NCBI RefSeq assembly: GCF_001435295.1
Contig: NZ_CM003594.1
Span: 1-64,000 of the forward strand
DNA from: Psychrobacter sp. P11F6
Lineage (GTDB): Bacteria > Pseudomonadota > Gammaproteobacteria > Pseudomonadales > Moraxellaceae
Direction of reading: 5' to 3'
DNA: 64,000 nucleotides
Part shown: positions 30,763-40,945 of the stretch, piece by piece
Position numbering within the stretch: the first letter of the stretch is position 1
Layout: every line of letters begins with the position of its first letter
Program-made: the position numbers and the translations under genes
The notes under the pieces: model-generated
What the model was told of the DNA's origin: nothing
Seen by the model: the letters and a program-made list of their open reading frames with translations, nothing else
The model's database searches: none

Positions 30763-31967
30763 GAGTGGCGCTCCTGATGATCGTTGGCGCTCATTGTCAA
30801 GTCAGTATCGTTGATAAGGGAGTTAGCGAAATAGCGTTTAATCAATAGCCAACGCCCCATCAGCATGGTCAGTCCGACGATTAGCATCGAGAGAGATTTG
30901 ATTAGCAACGAAGTATCGAGCTGATAGTAATACCAAAATACATAGCTGACCAAGGCGGTGACGCCCAAACCTAATAGCACTCGTTGGCTATTGGCGATCG
31001 CAATGACGATAATAAGGCTGGTCGCGAGCAGTCCTGAGACGTAAATCGATATTATCCCAAGCAATACAATCCCACCACCAATGAAGAATCCCGCTGCCGA
31101 TAGTAATTTAACGTCGTAACGTTTTAGAATCAGATAAGCGGCATAAAGGCTGGCAAGTGTAAGCAGTACTTGCGCCAAATAGTAATTGTAGCGAAAAGTG
31201 TCGCCATAATAAGTAGCAAGGCTATGACTATGTTCAGCGGCAATAAAGTACACAGAAACGCACAACAGCATCAGCGCGCTGGCGTAACCAAGGGCTTTAA
31301 TAATATCAAAAGCATCCGCGCGCCATTTACTAGGTATACGCTGCAATAGAGAATAGCGTGATAAGTTGCTGCCAGTCGTAATCAGTGTTAATAGCCCCAA
31401 GCTAACCTCAGGTAGATGATAATAGTTAAGCAGATAAACCGTCAAACCTAGTGTCATTATGCTACCCAATAGGCGATAGATACGGTTGGGCATAATGACC
31501 GTCATAACGGCTTGCACGATTAAAAAAAGCCAAACATCTATAGGATGCGACAAATTATTATCAAATAAAGCAAAGGCAATGTAGGCTTGCCCAGCCGAGC
31601 TAATAGCCAATGCTAGGCTACTGATAAAGGTATTATCACGGCTTTGCTTGTTTCTAAATAGCACAAAACCCGCCGCGCTGAGTACTAGACCTGTAATTAA
31701 CAAGGCAATCACGCTGTCAAAGCCATCGATGCCGAACAATAATAGAGACAAAAAGGCGATTAGAAACAGACTTGCTACAATACCGCTGAGACCAAAAAGT
31801 ATCTGTATAAACCAAGGAGTATCGTTTTGAGAGTGATGATTCGCTATCGTTGCCTTAGGACTTGTCTCACCAGTACGGGCATCAATCACATTTCCATCAA
31901 TCAATCCAAGCTGTTGCAGCTGTAAAAGGACATTGTCCGAGTGTTGATTATTCATATCATTACTCAT
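30759..31967 (-). CDS. DUF4401 multi-pass membrane protein
   Basis: About ten hydrophobic segments follow an N-terminal soluble stretch containing NQHSDNVLLQLQQLGLIDG. The DUF4401 region runs from the first membrane helix (PWFIQILFGLSGIVASL) onward. The start at 31967 has AAAGGAGG at 5-nt spacing; the frame is open to 31991. It overlaps the DUF2157 gene by 8 bp and the GDYXXLXY gene by 4 bp, so the three are translationally coupled and likely form one membrane complex. Confidence 0.85.
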   Translation of the reverse strand: MSNDMNNQHSDNVLLQLQQLGLIDGNVIDARTGETSPKATIANHHSQNDTPWFIQILFGLSGIVASLFLIAFLSLLLFGIDGFDSVIALLITGLVLSAAGFVLFRNKQSRDNTFISSLALAISSAGQAYIAFALFDNNLSHPIDVWLFLIVQAVMTVIMPNRIYRLLGSIMTLGLTVYLLNYYHLPEVSLGLLTLITTGSNLSRYSLLQRIPSKWRADAFDIIKALGYASALMLLCVSVYFIAAEHSHSLATYYGDTFRYNYYLAQVLLTLASLYAAYLILKRYDVKLLSAAGFFIGGGIVLLGIISIYVSGLLATSLIIVIAIANSQRVLLGLGVTALVSYVFWYYYQLDTSLLIKSLSMLIVGLTMLMGRWLLIKRYFANSLINDTDLTMSANDHQERHS

Positions 31968-33012
31968 AATTACCTCCTTTGACGACAGCACTGGGTATAT
32001 TGTTTTCGCTGTTTAAACGTGCCGCATGACGCAGCCAAACAACCGCCGCTGAACTCATGCCAATCAACAATAGGGCTAAGATGAGAAAACCACCCATATC
32101 AAAATTGTCTAAAAACAACTTACCCGCCCAAAACATCACCACGACAATGACAGAGCCACATAAATAGGTCAGCATTAATAGATTGATGCGATACCAATAA
32201 AATCGCCAAACCATAAATCCGCACCAGCTCATCCATAGCAGCAAAGCGATCAGCGTCATTAAAATATTGGCGTCATCAAAGACATAAAGAATGGCAAGGT
32301 AGGTAATAAAATAGCTGCTGAGTAAACCGACGACATAAGCGCTCCAATCCATCTCGGGCTTAAATCGGCTGCGTGTGACTGATGGTGGTTGACGGTCGAT
32401 AAACGCGAGCCACAAGTTTAGCGCCACAAAATTAACAGCGGCAAGCACGCCTATTTGTAAGACACCTTCATAAAAATAACTGACAAAGGCAAAGTCCGTA
32501 ACGCCGAAATATAGGATGAGACCAGTATTGACGAGCCCCAACCATAACAACCAAAGCGCAGGGAAGCGGGCGATGATTACCCAAGGAATAATCAATACGG
32601 CCCAGCCAAAAAACAGCTGCCACGTATCAGCACCCGTTTGATAGACCTGCCCAAATAGCGCCAATAAGCTGCCCGTAATCACGCTGGCAATGAGCAATAA
32701 TAATTGGCGAATAAGCTGAAACCGTTGCCTAAAAGATAGTGCAACGTACAAAGCAATAGTGATAACCAAGGCCCCTTCGACCAAAGCGAACTTGCCCATT
32801 TTGCCCATATTTATCCAGTTATAGGCAATAAAAAATACCAGCGATAATACCAGCGCGATCGCCCCGATAATCAGCATGGCTTTATCAAAAAAGACCAGCC
32901 ATGAGCGTTTGCTAGGATAGACTTGCAAATGAATCGCTGCATCGTTGGCATGCGTCAATGGCAGTATGCCTTGCTTGAGTAAATGCTCGATAGTACGCCG
33001 TGGTTGGCTCAT
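31960..33012 (-). CDS. DUF2157 multi-pass membrane protein
   Basis: First gene of the trio, 350 aa. The N-terminal helical segment (RRTIEHLLKQGILP) precedes the DUF2157 transmembrane domain starting with FFDKAMLIIGAIALVLSLVF. Around ten membrane segments are visible. AGAGGA lies 4 nt before the ATG. No enzyme motif is seen. Confidence 0.85.
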   Translation of the reverse strand: MSQPRRTIEHLLKQGILPLTHANDAAIHLQVYPSKRSWLVFFDKAMLIIGAIALVLSLVFFIAYNWINMGKMGKFALVEGALVITIALYVALSFRQRFQLIRQLLLLIASVITGSLLALFGQVYQTGADTWQLFFGWAVLIIPWVIIARFPALWLLWLGLVNTGLILYFGVTDFAFVSYFYEGVLQIGVLAAVNFVALNLWLAFIDRQPPSVTRSRFKPEMDWSAYVVGLLSSYFITYLAILYVFDDANILMTLIALLLWMSWCGFMVWRFYWYRINLLMLTYLCGSVIVVVMFWAGKLFLDNFDMGGFLILALLLIGMSSAAVVWLRHAARLNSENNIPSAVVKGGNYE

Positions 33013-33869
33013 AGCGTCCTCTAAATAAAAAGATGATGTTGCTTATCTTAGCTTTTTTGTGAGAGGCAGGTGTACTAAAGTTTATAGTTTTTTAATCAAT
33101 AAAACTCAATACGACTGAGCAAATGCTCTTGGATGAGATAGGCGCAAATATAAGCGCTCGGCCACGCGACTATAAGATCAAAATTTCATCAAGAGATCAG
33201 CGTTATTAGCTTTATAAAAAGGAATTAATAGTGATATTGGTAGGTATCTATTCTAAATTTAGTGATTTTTATCATGATCTTACTCAGCTATTACAAAAAT
33301 AAGTAATTGCAAAAATGAAAAAGTTGCACGATTCTGAATAGCGAATAGGTCTAGTTTTGAGTGTCGAAAATACCACACTATTATTCATCAGCATAGGCTT
33401 AAAAATTCTAGTGTGTGATTAGTTATTAACAATAGTCTTATAAATAAAATTCATCATATCTACTAGGGTTTTATTGCTTGATAGCATTGATTTCATTCAC
33501 TTGACAGTGATAATTAGTGATTTAGAAACTGAAATTTGTAGTAATAAGACAGGCTTCGAATGAGCGGTAGCATATTGCTGATGAAAGGTAATAAGTAGCT
33601 ATAAAAATTACTAAAGTAATAGTAATCTCATCTGATTTTTGGTCGTCGAAACTGCTTTGACGGCAACCTTATTTTGCTTGTTAGTATCGGGGATGCATTA
33701 AAACTTATTGACATTTGTATCGTTTTTAATTACTAATAGTTGTCTACAATATGACCAATAGTTAGTTAAAGTATTGTTAATAAACATAGTCAATATACGG
33801 ATATATTAACTCGAATCACTACTATTTAGTTGATCCGCCCAGCCACTGACCAGCAAGGATAGCTATTAT
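33013..33869. other. Long non-coding region before the opp operon, 857 bp
   Basis: AT-rich and full of stops in all frames. It contains a complete 80-bp copy (33096-33175) of the 3' end of the DUF2798 gene at 40431, and the oppA promoter region. A TTGACA at 33708-33713 with TACTAA 17 bp later is a weak promoter candidate. No other feature was recognised. Confidence 0.55.
33096..33175. repeat. 80-bp exact direct repeat, left copy
   Basis: Identical over 80 bp to 40431-40510. It reads, on the minus strand, as the last 26 codons of a DUF2798 protein plus its stop codon, without the rest of the gene. The pair brackets the complete opp operon. Confidence 0.95.
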
Positions 33870-35537
33870 ATGATGCGCACTCCTAATCACTTTTTGTCCT
33901 CTATATTTTTGCCTACCTCTCTTGCGCTCGCCATGTCTATGACTGGCTGTAGTAGCGATAAGTCTGGCACTGACAGCCAAGCAGCTGCCGTTGATCCTAA
34001 TGTACTGGCTGATACTCAAGCGCTCGTCGTCAATAACGGTACCGAACCTGAATCACTTGATCCACACAAAGTATCGGGGGTACCAGAATCTACCCTTGGC
34101 CGCCAGATGTTAGAAGGTTTAACCAATACGGATGCCGAAGGTAAGACCATTCCAGCAATGGCAACCAGTTGGGAAAGCGAAGACAATAAAGTATGGACCT
34201 TTAAGCTGCGCGATGCTAAATGGTCAAATGATGATCCAGTAACGGCAGAGGATTTTGTCTACAGTATGCGCCGCTTGGTCGATCCAAATACTGCGTCGCC
34301 GTATTCAAGCTATTTGGTCGATGCCAAAGTAGTAGGCGCTGATCAAATCGTTGATGGTAAGGCAAGCATTGAAACCCTTGGCGTAAAGGCTATCGATGAT
34401 AAAACTTTGCAAATTACGTTATCAGAGCCAGTCCCTTATTTTCCAGATATGTTGATTCATAATTCAGTCAAGCCCGTTCATAAAAAGACCGTTGAAGCCT
34501 TTGGTGATAAGTGGACAGCTCCTGAGAATATCGTGGTTAACGGTCCTTACAAGCCTACCCAGTGGCAAATTAACGACAAAATCGTTTTAACGCGCAACGC
34601 TTCTTATTACGACGATGCTAATACGACTATCGATACCGTCACTTTCCTGCCGATTCCTTCTAGTACGACTGACGTCGCACGCTATCAGGCGGGTGAAATC
34701 GATGTGACCTACAATGAGATTCCAACCGAGCAGTTCGCTTCGCTTAAAGAGCAAGTGGGCGATCAGCTAACCGTATCTCCTTATCTTTGTACTTATTATT
34801 ACGAGTTTAATACGGTCAAGCCACCGTTCAACGATCCCAACGTACGCCGCGCTTTAGCCTTAGCTTTGGATCGCGATACCATTGCGGATAAAGTTATCGG
34901 TCAAGGACAGACGGCCGCTTATCAGTTGACACCCCCTGCCACCAATGGCGATATTGCAAATAATCCAGAATGGTCGACTTGGGATCAAGAAAAGCGGGTT
35001 ACTGAGGCCAAAAAACTGCTCACTGAAGCAGGCTATAGCGATAGCAATCCACTGACTTTTGAGCTGCTATACAACACCAATGACAATCATAAAAAGACTG
35101 CGGTCGCGGCTACTTCACTATGGAAGCAAGCGCTCGGCTTCGTCGATGTGACTTTGACCAATAAAGAATGGAAAACCTATTTGGATACCCGCCGTAATGG
35201 TAACTATCAAATTGCGCGTGCTGGCTGGTGTGGTGATTATAACGAAGCGTCAGCTTTCTTAAATATTGCCAAATCTGACAATAGTGGCAACTACGGTAAA
35301 TACAATAACGCTAACTTTGACAGTTTAATGGCGCAAACGCTGAAAGCTGGCGTTAGCCCTGAGCAGCGTGCCAATCTATACAAGCAAGCTGAAGCTCAGC
35401 TCGATCAAGATATGGGTTTACTTAACATTTATCATTACGTCAGCCCGCGTCTAGTAAAACCTTATGTCATTGGGTTTCCAACTAAGGATATATTAGACAA
35501 TTGGCAGGTAAAAAATCTCTCAATTGCTAAGCACTAA
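33870..35537 (+). CDS. oppA: Oligopeptide ABC transporter substrate-binding lipoprotein
   Basis: Periplasmic, lipid-anchored receptor for peptides. The signal sequence ends in MSMTGC (lipobox, Cys 27). Family segments are NNGTEPESLDPHKVSGVPES, WTFKLRDAKWSNDDPVTAEDFVYS (split here at DD) and RAGWCGDYNEASAFL. Length 555 aa, usual for OppA/MppA. AAGGA lies 10 nt before the first of two tandem ATGs. It is first of five genes encoding a full importer. The gap to oppB carries two hairpins. Confidence 0.92.
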   Translation: MMRTPNHFLSSIFLPTSLALAMSMTGCSSDKSGTDSQAAAVDPNVLADTQALVVNNGTEPESLDPHKVSGVPESTLGRQMLEGLTNTDAEGKTIPAMATSWESEDNKVWTFKLRDAKWSNDDPVTAEDFVYSMRRLVDPNTASPYSSYLVDAKVVGADQIVDGKASIETLGVKAIDDKTLQITLSEPVPYFPDMLIHNSVKPVHKKTVEAFGDKWTAPENIVVNGPYKPTQWQINDKIVLTRNASYYDDANTTIDTVTFLPIPSSTTDVARYQAGEIDVTYNEIPTEQFASLKEQVGDQLTVSPYLCTYYYEFNTVKPPFNDPNVRRALALALDRDTIADKVIGQGQTAAYQLTPPATNGDIANNPEWSTWDQEKRVTEAKKLLTEAGYSDSNPLTFELLYNTNDNHKKTAVAATSLWKQALGFVDVTLTNKEWKTYLDTRRNGNYQIARAGWCGDYNEASAFLNIAKSDNSGNYGKYNNANFDSLMAQTLKAGVSPEQRANLYKQAEAQLDQDMGLLNIYHYVSPRLVKPYVIGFPTKDILDNWQVKNLSIAKH

Positions 35538-35838
35538 TTGTTTGACTGATCGCTGAATAATTCTATTGAGTAAGTATCTGAGAGCGGTAAAATTAGCTGG
35601 TTTTATTTATCGCTCCTATCAAACAACGCTGATAGTGCCATTAGTTTCATTTTTCACGGCCACTCTTATTAGGCGTGTTAGATGAAACTTTTGTTATTTA
35701 TAAACGACGATTATCGATATTTTAGTTAAAACCAAGTCATTGAAGATTGCTAGTTGAACGATAACTGGGCGTTAGGTTTGTGCTAGTTATCTCATTTTAA
35801 TTTAGCTGAAAAATAAGCATCATTATAAAAGAGGCATT
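35538..35838. other. oppA-oppB spacer with two hairpins
   Basis: 301 bp without a gene. One hairpin is GAGCG..AAAAT / TTTTAT..CGCTC (35582-35615). A second inverted repeat, AGTTTCAT / ATGAAACT, encloses 31 nt (35643-35689). Neither has a T-run. Such intercistronic hairpins often protect the binding-protein mRNA from 3' decay. Confidence 0.5.
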
Positions 35839-36759
35839 ATGCTAAAACTGATTTTTCGGCGTATCTTAGAGGCCATTCCGACCTTATTCGTATTGATCAC
35901 GGTCTCCTTTTTTATGATGCGTTTGGCGCCAGGCAGTCCGTTTACGGGTGAGCGTAGCTTGCCACCTGCGGTACTGGCCAATATCGAGGCCAAATACAAT
36001 CTCAACGATCCTATGTGGCTACAGTATGTTAATTATCTAAAGCAGCTAGCGGTAGGCGACTTTGGACCGTCTTTTAAGTATAAAGATTATACGGTTAACG
36101 AGCTGTTGTCGCAGTCGTTTCCCGTCTCTATGGAGTTGGGTCTATACGCTTTTATATTGGCATTGGTCTTAGGACTTATCTTCGGTGTTATCGCAGCCCT
36201 TAAGCAAAACTCATGGATAGACTACGTACTGATGGCCTTTGCTATGACAGGCGTTGTGATTCCAAGCTTCGTTAAAGCGCCATTATTAGTGCTGATTTTT
36301 GCCATTATTTTGCAATGGCTACCGGCTGGTGGCTGGAATGACGGGGCACTCAAAAACCTTGTATTACCAGTCGCCGCTTTAGCGCTCGCTTATGTTGCGA
36401 GTATTGCTCGTATCATGCGCGGCTCGATGATTGAGGTGATGAATAGCCAGTATATCCGAACGGCCAAGGCGAAAGGTTTGCCGATGCGCCAAATAGTGAT
36501 GAGGCATGCGCTGAGACCCGCACTACTACCCGTTATCTCTTATTTAGGTCCAGCCTTTGTCGGTATTATCACAGGCTCTATTGTGATTGAGACTATCTTT
36601 GGTTTACCTGGTATCGGACAGTTATTCATTAACGGCGCACTTAATCGTGATTATGGGGTAGTGCTTAGTTTGACTATTTTAGTCGGGGTATTGACCATTG
36701 CCTTTAATGCTATCGTCGATATTTTATACGCGGTAATTGATCCAAAAATTCAGTATTAA
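35839..36759 (+). CDS. oppB: Oligopeptide ABC transporter permease OppB
   Basis: Inner-membrane permease, 306 aa, six membrane segments. The N-terminal LIFRRILEAIPTLFVLITVS and the EAA cytoplasmic loop (YIRTAKAKGLPMRQIVMRHA) that docks the ATPase are plain. AGAGG lies 4 nt before the ATG. It pairs with OppC. Confidence 0.94.
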   Translation: MLKLIFRRILEAIPTLFVLITVSFFMMRLAPGSPFTGERSLPPAVLANIEAKYNLNDPMWLQYVNYLKQLAVGDFGPSFKYKDYTVNELLSQSFPVSMELGLYAFILALVLGLIFGVIAALKQNSWIDYVLMAFAMTGVVIPSFVKAPLLVLIFAIILQWLPAGGWNDGALKNLVLPVAALALAYVASIARIMRGSMIEVMNSQYIRTAKAKGLPMRQIVMRHALRPALLPVISYLGPAFVGIITGSIVIETIFGLPGIGQLFINGALNRDYGVVLSLTILVGVLTIAFNAIVDILYAVIDPKIQY

Positions 36760-36849
36760 GGCGACCATTTAAGCGCACTATCATTCCAATACGGTTTGAT
36801 GGGTATCATTCATTATTATTATGCTAAATAGATTATTAAAAGGACGACT

Positions 36850-37755
36850 ATGAGCCTTACCGCAGACCAGACAACTGACCTAGCAGAAATAGGGGCTCAG
36901 GAAATCAAAGGCCGCAGCCTTTTGCAAGATGCTAAGCGCCGTTTTTATCGCAACAAGGCCGCCGTAGCCAGTCTTTTTATCTTGCTACTCGTGGCTGCTT
37001 TCGTCATCTTTGTGCCGATGTTAGCACCTTTTGGTTATGCCGAAACCGACTGGAACTTTATGCAGTCCGCGCCAGCCATCGATAACAAGCACTACTTCGG
37101 TACTGACTCACTCGGTCGTGATTTGTTAGTGCGAACCGCAGTAGGTGGTCGTATCTCCTTGATGGTAGGCGTCGCCGGCGCTACGGTTGCAGTGATTTTC
37201 GGTACGATATACGGTGCAACGTCAGGCTATCTTGGTGGCAAAGTCGATACCGTGATGATGCGTGTATTAGAGATTTTAAGCGCCTTCCCCTTCATGTTCT
37301 TTGTGATTTTATTAGTCACTATCTTTGGTCGTAACCTTATCTTAATCTTTGTGGCGATTGGACTGGTATCGTGGCTGGATGTTGCGCGTATCGTTCGCGG
37401 GCAAACGCTAAGCCTGAAGAGTAAAGAGTTTATCGAAGCTGCGCACGTAGGCGGCGTATCAGGCTTCAATATTATCTTACGCCATATCGTGCCCAATGTA
37501 CTCGGGGTGGTGGTGGTTTATGCCTCTTTATTAGTGCCAACGATGATTTTGTTTGAGTCATTTTTAAGCTTTTTGGGACTTGGTGTTCAAGAGCCGATGA
37601 CCAGTTGGGGAGCGCTGTTGCAAGAAGGCTCAAAAACCATGCAGGTAGCACCTTGGCAGATTTTGATTCCCTCAGCTTTTTTGGTCATTACTTTATTTTG
37701 CTTTAACTTTATTGGCGACGGTCTGCGTGATGCGTTTGACCCTAAAGACCGCTAA
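36850..37755 (+). CDS. oppC: Oligopeptide ABC transporter permease OppC
   Basis: Second permease, 301 aa. The N-terminal OppC-type region has [38 protein letters not shown] and the EAA loop ([20 protein letters not shown]) are diagnostic. AAAGGA lies 5 nt before the ATG. The next gene starts 11 bp after its stop. Confidence 0.94.
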   Translation: MSLTADQTTDLAEIGAQEIKGRSLLQDAKRRFYRNKAAVASLFILLLVAAFVIFVPMLAPFGYAETDWNFMQSAPAIDNKHYFGTDSLGRDLLVRTAVGGRISLMVGVAGATVAVIFGTIYGATSGYLGGKVDTVMMRVLEILSAFPFMFFVILLVTIFGRNLILIFVAIGLVSWLDVARIVRGQTLSLKSKEFIEAAHVGGVSGFNIILRHIVPNVLGVVVVYASLLVPTMILFESFLSFLGLGVQEPMTSWGALLQEGSKTMQVAPWQILIPSAFLVITLFCFNFIGDGLRDAFDPKDR

Positions 37756-37766
37756 GAGGGTGCATC

Positions 37767-38957
37767 ATGAAAAACCAAAGTATGAAGGATAAAAGCATGG
37801 AAGATAAAAACATAACAACTCAAAAGATTCATAACGCCGCCAACGCGTCTAGTGCTCCTGAGAAAATAGAGTCTACTACCTTTAAGATGGGTACTGGTTC
37901 AGCGCTCGATAAGCCAGCTAATGCAGAAAATACCTTGTTAGCAGTCAAAGATTTATCGGTACAGTTCACGACCGAGGAGGGTCTGGTAACGGCAGTTAAT
38001 GGCTTAAATTTTAACCTACATGAAGGTGAAACCTTAGGTATCGTTGGTGAGTCCGGTTCAGGTAAGTCGCAGACAGCATTTGCTATTATGGGGTTATTGG
38101 CAAATAACGGTTATGCCAAAGGTGCGGTACGCTTTGAGGGTAATGAGCTACTAGGATTGTCACAAAAAGCACTAAATAAGATTCGCGCCGAGCAGATCGC
38201 GATGATCTTTCAAGATCCGATGACCTCATTAAATCCTTATATGAAGATAGGCGACCAGCTCGCTGAAGTATTGATTTTACATAAAGGCATGAGTAAAAAA
38301 GATGCTTGGGCCGAATCCATACGAATGCTAGACGCGGTTAAGATTCCAGAAGCCAAGAACCGTATTGGCATGTATCCGCATGAGTTCTCAGGTGGTATGC
38401 GTCAGCGGGTCATGATTGCGATGGCATTATTATGTCGCCCTAAGTTGTTGATTGCTGATGAGCCAACCACCGCGCTCGACGTTACTGTTCAGGCGCAGAT
38501 TATGGTTCTATTAAACGAGCTAAAACGTGACTTTGGCACCACCATTATTATGATTACCCATGATTTGGGAGTTGTGGCGGGTATCTGTGATCGAGTACTG
38601 GTGATGTATGCTGGGCGTACCATGGCGTATGGAGAGACTGAAGAGATTTTTTATGCCCCAAGTCATCCATATACTATTGGATTACTAAAAGCGATTCCTC
38701 GTTTAGATAACGATATGGGCAAGCTTGAAACCATTCCAGGTAGTCCACCAAATTTATTAGATTTGCCTGCAGGCTGTCCTTTTTATGAGCGCTGTTCTCA
38801 TGCTATGGAAATCTGCCGTGATACACCGCCACCGCTGGAATTTCTACCGAACGAGCGTCAACGCGCTTGCCACTGGCATCCTGAAACACCCGTTGATCAC
38901 TCACTAGATAGCTCAACAGATAGCGATGCCAATAATCAATCAGGGATGGAGGGCTAG
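37767..38957 (+). CDS. oppD: Oligopeptide ABC transporter ATPase OppD
   Basis: Nucleotide-binding subunit. Walker A is GESGSGKSQ, signature [15 protein letters not shown], Walker [14 protein letters not shown]-loop ITHDLG. The C-terminal oligopeptide-transporter region has the cysteine cluster ([16 protein letters not shown]). The first 55 residues are an unusual hydrophilic, Lys/Asn/Ser-rich extension that is not part of the ATPase. AAGAGGG supports the ATG at 37767. The stop is 3 bp from oppF. Confidence 0.94.
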   Translation: MKNQSMKDKSMEDKNITTQKIHNAANASSAPEKIESTTFKMGTGSALDKPANAENTLLAVKDLSVQFTTEEGLVTAVNGLNFNLHEGETLGIVGESGSGKSQTAFAIMGLLANNGYAKGAVRFEGNELLGLSQKALNKIRAEQIAMIFQDPMTSLNPYMKIGDQLAEVLILHKGMSKKDAWAESIRMLDAVKIPEAKNRIGMYPHEFSGGMRQRVMIAMALLCRPKLLIADEPTTALDVTVQAQIMVLLNELKRDFGTTIIMITHDLGVVAGICDRVLVMYAGRTMAYGETEEIFYAPSHPYTIGLLKAIPRLDNDMGKLETIPGSPPNLLDLPAGCPFYERCSHAMEICRDTPPPLEFLPNERQRACHWHPETPVDHSLDSSTDSDANNQSGMEG

Positions 38958-38960
38958 CTC

Positions 38961-39989
38961 ATGATGATACAGAATTTAGATAGCGCCAAAAGCAATAATC
39001 CAGCACCGTTATTGCAAGTAAAGGACATTCATACCACCTTTAATATCAAACAAAAAGGTACTTACTTTTGGCAGAAGCCTGTCACTCTAAAAGCAGTTAA
39101 TGGGGTATCGTTTGAGCTATTTGCTGGTGAGACTTTAGGGGTGGTAGGCGAATCAGGCTGCGGCAAATCAACACTCGCTCGTACTATCATCGGATTGATA
39201 CAAGCTGACTCTGGCAGTATCAAGTTTTGTGATGAAGAGATGGTGGGTGCGTCCAAAAAAACCATGAGATTAAAGCGAAAAGACATTCAAATGATCTTTC
39301 AAGATCCGCTGGCGTCACTTAACCCGCGCATGACTGTAGGGGATATTATCGCCGAGCCTCTTCGCACTTATTATCCTGAAATGAAGAAGCCTAAGGTGCA
39401 AAACGAGGTACGCGCCATCATGAAAAAGGTGGGGCTACTGTCCAATCAAATTAACCGATATCCGCATGAGTTTTCAGGAGGTCAGTGCCAGCGAATAGGC
39501 ATTGCTCGAGCACTGATATTAAAGCCCAAAATTATTATCTGTGATGAGCCAGTCTCCGCCCTTGATGTCTCGATTCAGGCACAGGTCATTAATTTATTGC
39601 AAGATGTGCAAGAAGAGATGGGGTTAGCGCTTATCTTCATTGCCCATGATCTTTCTGTGATTAAGCACATTGCTGATCGAGTCTTGGTCATGTATTTAGG
39701 CAACGCCGCCGAGCTAGGTTTGAACAAAGCCGTATACGGCAATCCGACTCATCCCTATACCAAAGCACTGATGTCTGCTGTACCGCTACCTGACCCTATT
39801 GCTGAACGTAGTAAGGTCATTCAGTTATTAGAGGGTGATTTACCCAGTCCAATCAATCCGCCATCAGGTTGCGTTTTTCGTACCCGTTGTCCACTAGCTG
39901 ATGAAGAGTGCGCACAGATTAAACCCGTGTTAGAAGGCACCATAAATCACCGAGTGGCTTGTTTAAAGAATAAGGTCGAGGTGGCTTAA
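38961..39989 (+). CDS. oppF: Oligopeptide ABC transporter ATPase OppF
   Basis: Second ATPase of the importer, 342 aa. It has the FNIKQKGTYFWQKPVTLKAV insert typical of OppF, Walker A GESGCGKST, signature FSGGQCQRIGIARAL, Walker B IICDEPVSALD, and a C-terminal Cys cluster (GCVFRTRCPLADEEC). GGAGGG lies 7 nt before the first of two tandem ATGs. It completes the oppABCDF operon; no terminator stands out downstream. Confidence 0.94.
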   Translation: MMIQNLDSAKSNNPAPLLQVKDIHTTFNIKQKGTYFWQKPVTLKAVNGVSFELFAGETLGVVGESGCGKSTLARTIIGLIQADSGSIKFCDEEMVGASKKTMRLKRKDIQMIFQDPLASLNPRMTVGDIIAEPLRTYYPEMKKPKVQNEVRAIMKKVGLLSNQINRYPHEFSGGQCQRIGIARALILKPKIIICDEPVSALDVSIQAQVINLLQDVQEEMGLALIFIAHDLSVIKHIADRVLVMYLGNAAELGLNKAVYGNPTHPYTKALMSAVPLPDPIAERSKVIQLLEGDLPSPINPPSGCVFRTRCPLADEECAQIKPVLEGTINHRVACLKNKVEVA

Positions 39990-40430
39990 AAGTGGTTTTT
40001 GGTTTATGAATATTGACGGTATTAAAAGCATGCGGACTTATTCAAATGCTCTTAATACAGTCTAATGTTTTTGCTCATTGGTTTTAAACGTCAGCAGTTA
40101 GTATCAATCAATCAGTTTCACCGATATCAATAGCCATTTCATTAAGTAATATTGTTAGCTGACCACGATGGTGGGCTTGGAGATTGACTTATTACGGGAG
40201 TAATTAGGAAGGTCATGAAAGCCTTTTATCCAGATCCAGTTACTTATTATAAGATGACTCAACGTCCCTAATATCCAATCAAAAAATACCCTTTTATCTT
40301 CGCATAAAATGCCTTCAGCAAGGCTGTGCATACGACCACAGATTTCTTAATTCATAGCGGCATGATGATTTACCATCAGTACACAGCAATGCTTCATCAT
40401 GGCATTCTCATACTTTAACTTCTAGCTGGT
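39990..40430. other. Region after oppF, 441 bp, with DinB relic
   Basis: Contains no intact gene. The right half holds a decayed DinB-family reading frame on the minus strand (40155-40400). The left half shows nothing recognisable. The region lies inside the interval bounded by the 80-bp repeats. Confidence 0.5.
40155..40400 (-). pseudogene. DinB-family protein remnant
   Basis: Translated on the minus strand, the frame MMKHCCVLMVNHHAAMN-stop continues as EICGRMHSLAEGILCEDKRV then FFDWILGTLSHLIISNWIWI. This follows the DinB-family pattern at its N-terminus (helix, acidic stretch, FFxSIxGTLNHxLxxDxIWxxRF). An in-frame TAA at codon 18 and a stop after 82 codons, about half the usual length, mark it as a pseudogene. 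The assignment is by eye. Confidence 0.5.
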
Positions 40431-40510
40431 TCAATAAAACTCAATACGACTGAGCAAATGCTCTTGGATGAGATAGGCGCAAATATAAGCGCTCGGCCAC
40501 GCGACTATAA
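40431..40510. repeat. 80-bp exact direct repeat, right copy
   Basis: Begins precisely at the stop codon of the DUF2798 gene and matches 33096-33175 with no mismatch. Flanking bases differ on both sides beyond the repeat. Confidence 0.95.
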
Positions 40511-40685
40511 AGGCATATTTCCATGAGTGAAACAGCGTGATAAAGAACCCATCGACGAATCCTACATTGATCAGCAGCAATGCAGTTGAGATAATCGTGG
40601 ACATTAGCAGTGCCATTAAAAAGGTGAAAATAAGCCGGTAGTACTTGCGCCGTGTGCGTATTCTAATGGTAGGGAATTTTGCCAT
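40431..40685 (-). CDS. DUF2798 small membrane protein
   Basis: An 84-aa protein beginning MAKFPTIRIRTRRKYYRLIF. Two membrane helices have the DUF2798 pattern (FLMALLMSTIISTALLLINV then GFFITLFHSWKYAFIVAWPS). The frame is open to 40823, but the upstream part is His-rich and unlike the family. The last 26 codons and the stop are duplicated exactly at 33096-33175. Function unknown. Confidence 0.75.
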   Translation of the reverse strand: MAKFPTIRIRTRRKYYRLIFTFLMALLMSTIISTALLLINVGFVDGFFITLFHSWKYAFIVAWPSAYICAYLIQEHLLSRIEFY

Positions 40686-40945
40686 AGTGTGGAGGTGTCC
40701 TACATGGTGATGGTGGCGTTTGATGAACGATGAACGATGTTGCGTAGCGTCATGTGTCGTCATTACTAACCATGATATCGTATGTTGTTGAGTGGATAAA
40801 ATCGTTATTATCAATGGTGGCATTCGTTATATTTTAATGACTGTTGTCTCATGCATCAAAATAAAAATTCCTGAAAAATAACAAACTAAAGATGATTAAT
40901 TTTGCTACGATAAAATCGATTACAACCCACGAATAAGGCAATAAA

